Below, one piece after another: positions 1 to 4,238 of a stretch of 8,032 bases of DNA (position 1 is its first letter; each line of letters opens with the position of its first letter). Origin of the DNA: UBA668 sp046076025 (GTDB taxonomy: Bacteria > Actinomycetota > Acidimicrobiia > Acidimicrobiales > Ilumatobacteraceae); contig JBJTRF010000283.1 in NCBI GenBank assembly GCA_046076025.1, positions 1-8,032 of the forward strand. Direction: 5' to 3'. A model generated the notes under the pieces. The model searched no databases, was not told where the DNA came from, and saw only the letters and a list, made by a program, of their open reading frames with translations. The position numbers and the translations under genes are program-made.

Positions 1-15
1 CGCCGGAAAACGGCG
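1..15. other. Small hairpin at the left edge
   Basis: Bases 1-5 pair perfectly with 11-15 (five G/C pairs) around a five-base GAAAA loop. It lies just beyond the larger hairpin at 17-42, on the far side from the binding-protein gene. Read on the minus strand the loop gives a TTTT run. It could be a second part of a tandem terminator, or it could belong to whatever gene lies left of the window. Function is an inference. Confidence 0.3.
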
Positions 16-16
16 A

Positions 17-42
17 ACGCCCCGGGCCGAAGCCCGGGGCGT
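17..42 (-). terminator. Strong hairpin terminator after the binding-protein gene
   Basis: Bases 17-27 and 32-42 form a perfect 11-bp stem, nearly all G/C, around a four-base loop. On the minus strand the loop is C(TTCG)G, the very stable UUCG tetraloop. It begins 38 bases past the TGA stop at 80-82. There is no long T-run after the stem (only TT, then the TTTT in the loop of the hairpin at 1-15), as is common in GC-rich actinobacteria. The symmetric stem could also serve a convergent gene left of the window. Confidence 0.75.
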
Positions 43-79
43 CCGTTAAAGGGTTGCCGTGACGGCTGATCCCGAGGGA

Positions 80-1444
80 TCAGGCGGCGTCGAAGGCCTC
101 GCCGAGGGCATTGCCCATGTTGCCGTCGCAGCCGTAGATCATCTTGGCCGACGGGCCGATGCCCAGCTCGACCATGGTCTTCAGGATGCGGGCGCCCTCG
201 TCGAAGGTGATGAGGACCACGGCGTCCGGATCGGCAGCGGCGATCTCGCCCACCTCGGTGTCGAAGCTGGCAGCGGCCGGGTCGTAGATGGTCTTGCCGA
301 GCACCTCGATGCCGGCCTCGGTGAGGGCGGCCTCGATGACGTCAGCCAGGCCGTTGCCGTAGGCATCGTCGAGACCCATGATCCACACGCTCTGGTTGCC
401 GTCGCCGACGACGAGGTCGGCGATGACGACACCCTGCAGGGTGTCGGGCGGAGCGTTGCGGAAGTACAGGCCCTTGTCGGCGTAGGTCGACAGCACCGGC
501 GAGGTGTTGGCGGGCGAGAAGAGCACCACGCCAGCCGCCGCGATCTTGTCGATCACGGTGAGCGCCACGCCCGACGAGGCCGGGCCGACGATGCCGTCGA
601 CGTTCTCGGCCAGGAAGCGGTCGGTGGTCTGGTTGGCGAGGTCGGTGCTGGTGTCGCCCGAGTCACCGGCCGAATACACCATCTCCGCGCCGAGCACGCC
701 GCCAGCGGCGTTGATCTCGGCCACGGCCAGCTCGGCGCCGGCGAACATCGGGTTGCCGAGGAACGCGAGCGACCCGGTCTGGGGCAGCAGGCCGCCGATG
801 GTGAACGTGCCGTCACCGGCGCGGGCACCCTCGACTGCCGACTCCGGCAGCACCGCCGACTCCGGCGACTCGGCCGACACGTTGGTGGTCAGCGAGTCGT
901 CGAGGCGGTTGTCGGCGCCGAACTGCAGGACGCCGTAGGTGCCGGCGAGCGGCTCGCCGTTGCCGTTGAGGTCGTTCGGGCCCGAGACGCCGTCATAGTC
1001 GATGTCGGTGCCGGCGGCCAGCAGGTCGCGGCACGACACGAAGTCGGTGCACTTCTCGCCACCGGTCGACACGTCGACGATGAAGCTGGCGTACTCGATG
1101 CCGTCGGTCTTGGCGGCCTCGGCAGCGAGGGCCATGATGACGACCGCGTCGAACGTCTCGGCGGCGTAGTTGAAGTCGGTCAGGCCTGCGCCCGACGGTG
1201 TGGTCAGGATGCGGTCCTTGAACTCCTGGGCCAGCTCGGGCGGGAGGGGCGTGGTGCCCTTCATGCCGGCCAGCTCGCCGCCGCCAGCGGGAGCCGTGGT
1301 GTCGGCGCCGACGGTGGTGTCGGGCGCTGCCGTCGAGGCGGGTGCCGTGGTGTCGGATGCTTCCTTGTTGTCGCCGCAGGCGGCCGCGAAGAGCGACAGG
1401 CCTACGAGCAGCGCGCCTGCCCGGCGCACACGGGTTCTCTGCAT
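80..1444 (-). CDS. Branched-chain-type ABC transporter substrate-binding lipoprotein with circularly permuted domain order
   Basis: A 454-residue extracytoplasmic solute-binding protein of the LivJ / Peripla_BP_6 type, probably binding an amino acid or small organic acid for an ABC importer. Residues 1-23 are a lipoprotein signal (basic start, hydrophobic core, LFAAAC lipobox, Cys23 as lipid anchor). Residues 24-56 are a Thr/Ala/Pro-rich tether. Residues 57-182 hold GMKGTTP, FNYAAETFDAVV, a GGEKC..C cysteine pair (132, 138) and DYDGVSGP; in this family these lie in the C-terminal third. A linker (about 183-212) leads to GGLLPQTGSLAFLG and INAAGGVLG, normally the mature N-terminus, then GPASSGVALTV, LFSPANTSP and DDAYGNG. 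The protein stops after YGCDGNMGNALGEAF, exactly where GMKGTTP should follow. Motif order is therefore permuted. The start is fixed by GGGGGAG six bases upstream. No permease or ATPase gene is adjacent, so the substrate is unknown. Confidence 0.93.
   Translation of the reverse strand: MQRTRVRRAGALLVGLSLFAAACGDNKEASDTTAPASTAAPDTTVGADTTAPAGGGELAGMKGTTPLPPELAQEFKDRILTTPSGAGLTDFNYAAETFDAVVIMALAAEAAKTDGIEYASFIVDVSTGGEKCTDFVSCRDLLAAGTDIDYDGVSGPNDLNGNGEPLAGTYGVLQFGADNRLDDSLTTNVSAESPESAVLPESAVEGARAGDGTFTIGGLLPQTGSLAFLGNPMFAGAELAVAEINAAGGVLGAEMVYSAGDSGDTSTDLANQTTDRFLAENVDGIVGPASSGVALTVIDKIAAAGVVLFSPANTSPVLSTYADKGLYFRNAPPDTLQGVVIADLVVGDGNQSVWIMGLDDAYGNGLADVIEAALTEAGIEVLGKTIYDPAAASFDTEVGEIAAADPDAVVLITFDEGARILKTMVELGIGPSAKMIYGCDGNMGNALGEAFDAA
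837..866. repeat. In-gene tandem repeat in the permutation linker
   Basis: The 12-base unit GCCGACTCCGGC occurs at 837-848 and again at 855-866, an 18-base period that keeps frame. In the minus-strand binding protein it encodes two six-residue units, PESAVL and PESAVE (residues 194-205). These sit in the low-complexity stretch between the segment that is normally C-terminal and the segment that is normally N-terminal. Confidence 0.7.
1293..1356. repeat. Short direct repeats encoding the Thr/Ala/Pro tether
   Basis: GCCGTGGTGTCGG occurs at 1293-1305 and 1344-1356, with a diverged related unit between them. On the minus strand these encode repeated DTTAPA-like units (residues 31-53 of the binding protein). 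Such flexible Thr/Ala/Pro tethers are common between the lipidated cysteine and the folded domain in actinobacterial lipoproteins. Confidence 0.6.
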
Positions 1445-1450
1445 GGGATT

Positions 1451-1458
1451 CTCCCCCT
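1451..1458 (-). promoter_or_regulatory. Strong ribosome binding site of the binding-protein gene
   Basis: On the minus strand AGGGGGAG is followed by six bases and then ATG at 1444-1442, a near-ideal Shine-Dalgarno placement that fixes this start and hence the signal peptide. A CTCC stretch just upstream on the same strand (1464-1461) could pair with GGAG of this site and partly mask it. Confidence 0.75.
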
Positions 1459-1467
1459 AGGAGCCAA

Positions 1468-1484
1468 GGCGGCGGGATGCCGCC
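1468..1484 (-). other. Hairpin in the likely 5' leader of the binding-protein gene
   Basis: GGCGGC (1468-1473) and GCCGCC (1479-1484) form a perfect 6-bp stem with a five-base loop, roughly ten bases upstream of the ribosome binding site. If transcription starts near 1498, as the possible -10 box suggests, this hairpin lies in the mRNA leader and could affect stability or translation. No riboswitch class is recognised. Confidence 0.3.
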
Positions 1485-1504
1485 CTGATGTTGTCGAAGC
1501 CCTG

Positions 1505-1510
1505 AGTCTA
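1505..1510 (-). promoter_or_regulatory. Possible -10 element for the binding-protein gene
   Basis: TAGACT on the minus strand fits the TANNNT actinobacterial -10 pattern and would give a leader of about 50 bases before ATG at 1444. No recognisable -35 hexamer is seen at the expected distance, so this is only a candidate. The rest of the 1445-1578 gap shows no further gene. Confidence 0.25.
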
Positions 1511-1565
1511 GGGAGCACGGGGCCCGAAGGGGCAGTCGGGTGGGATGAAAACCGGGCGGTCGAAG

Positions 1566-1571
1566 TAGGGT
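1566..1571 (+). promoter_or_regulatory. Possible -10 box or weak ribosome binding site of the crotonase gene
   Basis: TAGGGT lies seven bases upstream of the GTG at 1579. It can be read as a TANNNT -10 element whose transcript would begin at or next to the GTG (leaderless mRNA), or its AGGG can be read as a weak Shine-Dalgarno eight bases from the start. The sequence alone does not separate these. No clear -35 is visible. Confidence 0.3.
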
Positions 1572-1578
1572 CGACAGG

Positions 1579-2427
1579 GTGGAAGCAGAGGCCGACCCCC
1601 CTGGCCACGGCGGTTCGACGGCGGCTCCTGCGGAGGTCCGCCTCGATCTCGAGGGTCATGTGGCAACGGTCACGCTGAATGCCCCTGAGCGCCTGAACAC
1701 CATCTCCGCGGCGATGCTCGACCAGCTGTCCGACGCCCTGCTCGTCGCCGACCGTGATCCCGACGTGCGCTGCATCGTGCTCACCGGCGCCGGGCGGGCC
1801 TTCTGCGCCGGCCTCGACATGACGGCGCAGGTGGGTGCCGCCCCGGGCGAGCTGGGCGGCCTCTCCGGCGGGGGCGGGGTACCCGGCGAGATCGACCTGC
1901 GCGCAGCCCCGCCCATCGTGCTGCACCACCTCGACACGCCCACGATCTGCGCCCTCAACGGCGGGGCGGCCGGCTACGGGCTCGATCTCGCCCTCGGCTG
2001 CGACATCCGCATCGCCGCAGCCTCGGCGAAGCTGAACCCGGGCTTCGCCCGCCGCGGCATCGTGCCCGAGAGCGGCGGCACCTGGCTGCTGCCGCGCATG
2101 GTGGGCTATGCCCGGGCCGCAGAGGTCGCCTTCACGGGCAGGGTGCTCACCGCCGACGATGCGCTCGGCCTCGGCCTCGTCAACCACGTCTATCCCGACG
2201 CCGACTTCGCCGACGGCGTGCGGTCGATGGCCGCCGAGATCAGTGCCAACGCCCCGCTGGCGGTACGCGCCATCAAGCGGATGATGCGCGCGGCCGAGAG
2301 CGAGACGTTCGACCAGAACGTGCACCACGTCTTCCTGCAACTCCTCACCCTGCTGCGCACGGCCGACTTCCGCGAGGGTGTCGCCGCCTACCTCGAGAAG
2401 CGCCCGCCCGAGTTCCGCGGCCGCTGA
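1579..2427 (+). CDS. Enoyl-CoA hydratase/isomerase (crotonase) family protein, isomerase-like active site
   Basis: A 282-residue crotonase-fold enzyme, expected to act on acyl-CoA in the cytoplasm (fatty acid or aromatic degradation). Visible motifs: VTLNAPERLNTIS (31-43), the oxyanion-hole segment GAGRAFCAGLD (70-80), ALNGGAAGYGLDLALGCD (125-142), and GIVPESGGTWLLPR (160-173); it ends with the usual helical C-terminus finishing FREGVAAYLEKRPPEF. Aligned by eye to mammalian enoyl-CoA hydratase, the first catalytic Glu is Asp136 and the second is Phe156, while Glu164 sits where delta3-delta2-enoyl-CoA isomerases carry their single catalytic Glu. An isomerase or other non-hydratase activity is therefore plausible (inference). 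The GTG at 1579 is the first start in frame; residues 1-18 look like a poorly conserved extension. Divergent from the binding-protein gene and convergent with the Sua5 gene. Confidence 0.93.
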   Translation: MEAEADPPGHGGSTAAPAEVRLDLEGHVATVTLNAPERLNTISAAMLDQLSDALLVADRDPDVRCIVLTGAGRAFCAGLDMTAQVGAAPGELGGLSGGGGVPGEIDLRAAPPIVLHHLDTPTICALNGGAAGYGLDLALGCDIRIAAASAKLNPGFARRGIVPESGGTWLLPRMVGYARAAEVAFTGRVLTADDALGLGLVNHVYPDADFADGVRSMAAEISANAPLAVRAIKRMMRAAESETFDQNVHHVFLQLLTLLRTADFREGVAAYLEKRPPEFRGR

Positions 2428-2473
2428 CCCGACGCGCTGGCCTGCTGCGACGCGCAGCCGATGTCAGCGGCCG
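2418..2473. other. Mirror-image gene ends forming a 10-bp inverted repeat
   Basis: CGGCCGCTGA (2418-2427), the end of the crotonase gene, is the exact reverse complement of TCAGCGGCCG (2464-2473), the end of the convergent Sua5 gene. Both proteins end Gly-Arg-stop using the same codons. The arms could pair in either read-through RNA, enclosing the smaller hairpin at 2444-2458. Confidence 0.5.
2444..2458. terminator. Possible bidirectional terminator hairpin between convergent genes
   Basis: GCTGCG (2444-2449) and CGCAGC (2453-2458) form a perfect 6-bp stem with a three-base loop. It lies centrally in the 36-base gap between the crotonase and Sua5 stop codons. No T-run follows on either strand, so intrinsic termination is unproven. 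Confidence 0.4.
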
Positions 2474-3390
2474 GCGGCGGCCTTCGCCAGCCGGTCGCGG
2501 ATGGCGTGCCCGAGCCCCGCAGCAGGCGGCACCACGGCGATGACGGTGTCGGCGCCCGCGTCGTCGGCGGCGCGCAGCTCGGCATACAGCAGGCGCGCAT
2601 AGGCCACCAGGTCGTCACCGTGGTCGATCACGGCGGCGCCGGGGTGCGCGTCCCGCATCCTCCGCAGGTCGTCGGCGGATGACGCCAGTTCCACCCGGGC
2701 TCGCGGCGCATAGTGCGACGCGAGCATCCCCGGGGCGCGACTCGGCCCGCTCGGTGCCGTCGCCGGGCCGAAGCCCGCGTCGGCCAGCAGTCGGTCGACG
2801 TGTTCGACGGGAATGCCGCCGGGCCGCAGCACCTGGGGAGGATCGACGGTGCAGTCGACGATCGTGCTCTCGACGCCTACCGGGCACGGGCCGCCGTCGA
2901 GCACGACGTCGACGACATCGCCCAGGTCGTCGACCACGTGCGCCGCCGTGGTGGGGCTGACATGGCCGAAGCGGTTCGCCGACGGTGCCGCCAGGCCGCC
3001 GCCGAAGCGCCGCAGCAACTCGGCGGTGAGCGGATGGGCCGGCACGCGGACTCCCACCGACGGTCGGCCGCCCGTGACGGCATCGATCACCCGGCGGGCT
3101 CGGGGCACGAGCAGCGTGAGCGGGCCCGGCCAGCACGCGTCGGCGAGCACGGCTGCCGCCGGCGGCACCTCGGCGGCCCACTCGCCGAGCAGCGATGCGT
3201 CGGCCACGTGCACGATCAGCGGATGATTGGCCGGGCGGCGCTTGGCGGCGAAGATCCGGCGCACTGCCCCGGCATTGTCGGCATCGGCCGCAAGTCCGTA
3301 GACGGTCTCGGTGGGGATCGCCACGAGTCCGCCGGCACGCAGGGCGGCAAGTGCCGTCTCGATGTCGTCGGTGACACGAGCCCCGGTCAT
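2464..3390 (-). CDS. L-threonylcarbamoyladenylate synthase, Sua5 type
   Basis: A 308-residue protein that makes threonylcarbamoyl-AMP from threonine, bicarbonate and ATP, the first step of the universal t6A37 modification of ANN-decoding tRNAs (cytoplasm, working with TsaD and partners). The YrdC-like domain covers about residues 8-200: IPTETVYGL (25-33), KRRP (50-53, basic residues at the nucleotide site), PGPLTLL (88-94), SVGVRVP (111-117), APSAN (135-139), SPTTAAHV (145-152) and GVESTIVD (172-179). The linker PGM..HYAP (220-229) and a short C-terminal domain mark it as Sua5 type rather than the single-domain TsaC/YrdC type. The chain is somewhat shorter than archaeal and yeast Sua5. The frame is open upstream, but ATG at 3390 is chosen because it starts four bases after the hydrolase stop and just before the conserved domain. 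Probably co-transcribed with the hydrolase. Confidence 0.93.
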   Translation of the reverse strand: MTGARVTDDIETALAALRAGGLVAIPTETVYGLAADADNAGAVRRIFAAKRRPANHPLIVHVADASLLGEWAAEVPPAAAVLADACWPGPLTLLVPRARRVIDAVTGGRPSVGVRVPAHPLTAELLRRFGGGLAAPSANRFGHVSPTTAAHVVDDLGDVVDVVLDGGPCPVGVESTIVDCTVDPPQVLRPGGIPVEHVDRLLADAGFGPATAPSGPSRAPGMLASHYAPRARVELASSADDLRRMRDAHPGAAVIDHGDDLVAYARLLYAELRAADDAGADTVIAVVPPAAGLGHAIRDRLAKAAAGR

Positions 3391-3394
3391 CGGC

Positions 3395-4144
3395 TCACGG
3401 CTCGTCGATGAACTGCAGGGCGGCATCGACGAACGCGAACGACTCCGGCGTGGCGAAGTGGTCGGTGCGGCGCAGGACTGCCAGCCGGGCGTTGCCGAGG
3501 GCAGCCGCCAGGGCATCGCCCGGCCCGGCGAAGTCGGCGTCGCCGATGGCGACGAGCGTGCGGCAGGTAACCCTGGCGAGTTCTGCCGGTTCGACGGGCT
3601 GGCGCGGTCGGCGCATCACTGCCGCCAGAGCCGCCGGATCGTTGCCCGGCTGCGATGCGTACCGTGCGAACGCCTGGGCCGGCGTGTCGTCATCGTCGGC
3701 GCGTCCCTCGACGGCGAGCGCGATGCGCTCGCCCGACCCGTCGTCGGGTTCGAGCACGTTGCGGCCGATGCCGGCCAGCACGAGGCGCTCGAAGCGGTGG
3801 GGGGCATCGACGGCGATGCGCAGCAGGGTCATCGCCCCGAGCGAGAACCCGATGGCATCGACTCGGCCGGCGTCCGGGCCGGTGCCCACGGCGGTGTCGA
3901 TGGCCGCGACAACGCGGTCGCCGAGATCGGCGTAGGCGCCGGGGTCGTGGGGCTTGGGCGCGTCGCCGTGGCCGAGCAGGTCGACGCCGATGACGGGCCG
4001 GCCCATGTCGGCCAGCAGGTCGGCGACGCCGCTGCGCCGCCAGGTGGCATCGAACGACCCGCCCCAGCCGTGCACGAGGACGACAGGACGGGCCGATGAC
4101 ACGGCCGTCACCGTACCGCTGCCGCCAGTCGTCGACCGGCCCAT
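3395..4144 (-). CDS. Alpha/beta hydrolase
   Basis: A cytoplasmic alpha/beta-hydrolase-fold enzyme of about 249 residues; substrate unknown. Numbered from ATG 4144: VVLVHGWGG (21-29, oxyanion-loop HG), the nucleophile elbow GFSLGA (99-104, Ser101), an acidic GDADF (201-205, likely catalytic Asp at 202 or 204), and TDHFATP (227-233, His229). The catalytic triad is therefore complete. No signal peptide or membrane segment is seen. The start is uncertain: ATG 4144 has no well-placed ribosome binding site, while GTG 4111 and GTG 4102 also precede the first beta strand, and 4102 lies seven bases after a TACGGT box. The frame stays open to a TTG at 4258, but that would run into guaB1. It leads a two-gene unit with the Sua5 gene, a functional link to which is not evident. 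Confidence 0.88.
   Translation of the reverse strand: MGRSTTGGSGTVTAVSSARPVVLVHGWGGSFDATWRRSGVADLLADMGRPVIGVDLLGHGDAPKPHDPGAYADLGDRVVAAIDTAVGTGPDAGRVDAIGFSLGAMTLLRIAVDAPHRFERLVLAGIGRNVLEPDDGSGERIALAVEGRADDDDTPAQAFARYASQPGNDPAALAAVMRRPRQPVEPAELARVTCRTLVAIGDADFAGPGDALAAALGNARLAVLRRTDHFATPESFAFVDAALQFIDEP
4110..4115 (-). promoter_or_regulatory. Possible -10 box for a leaderless hydrolase transcript
   Basis: TACGGT on the minus strand fits TANNNT and is followed by exactly seven bases and a GTG at 4102-4100, the same spacing as TAGGGT to GTG at the crotonase gene. If real, the hydrolase begins VSSARPVVLVHG and is 235 residues long. No -35 box is evident. Low confidence. Confidence 0.22.
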
Positions 4145-4171
4145 CCCCGCCGGGGGCACGGTCGCCAGCGG

Positions 4172-4177
4172 TAGATT
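4172..4177 (+). promoter_or_regulatory. Possible -10 element for the guaB1 operon
   Basis: TAGATT sits in the only A/T-rich patch (4171-4181) of the 94-base divergent gap and fits TANNNT. It would give a leader of about 55 bases before ATG 4239. No -35 hexamer is recognised. The rest of the gap shows no gene. Confidence 0.28.
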
Positions 4178-4228
4178 TGTTCGGCCGTTCCGGCGTCCGC
4201 CCGCTCGGGGCGGCGCCCGGCGGCGAAC

Positions 4229-4232
4229 AGGA
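4229..4232 (+). promoter_or_regulatory. Ribosome binding site deciding the guaB1 start
   Basis: AGGA followed by six bases and ATG at 4239. This supports ATG 4239 over the many in-frame upstream starts reaching back to 3954, which would overlap the hydrolase gene and add 95 residues without family resemblance. Confidence 0.6.
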
Positions 4233-4238
4233 CGACCG

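Noticed and set aside
80..1444. Binding protein as a pseudogene or chimera from misassembly
   Set aside because: All segments stay in one frame with intact signal peptide, linkers, ribosome binding site and terminator; a misjoin would rarely keep all of these. Not fully excluded without read data.
59..1678. Long open frame (539 codons) on the plus strand opposite the binding-protein gene
   Set aside because: Its product is Gly/Arg/His/Val-rich without family motifs, as expected for the antisense of a GC-rich gene; the minus-strand frame has a signal peptide, ribosome binding site and family motifs.
1402..2340. Minus-strand open frame of 312 codons opposite the crotonase gene
   Set aside because: No recognisable motifs, low-complexity Gly/Ala/Arg composition, and it overlaps both the crotonase gene and the start of the binding-protein gene.
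2713..3411. Plus-strand open frame opposite the Sua5 gene
   Set aside because: Arg/Ala/Gly-rich shadow frame without motifs; the Sua5 motifs on the other strand explain the conservation.
3391..3516. N-terminal extension of the Sua5 frame by 42 residues
   Set aside because: It overlaps the coding end of the hydrolase gene, is Ser/Arg/Pro-rich, and a well-placed ATG follows the hydrolase stop by four bases.
3954..4238. 95-residue N-terminal extension of guaB1
   Set aside because: It would overlap the hydrolase gene and lacks family resemblance; ATG 4239 has an AGGA site and begins with the conserved GuaB1 N-terminus.
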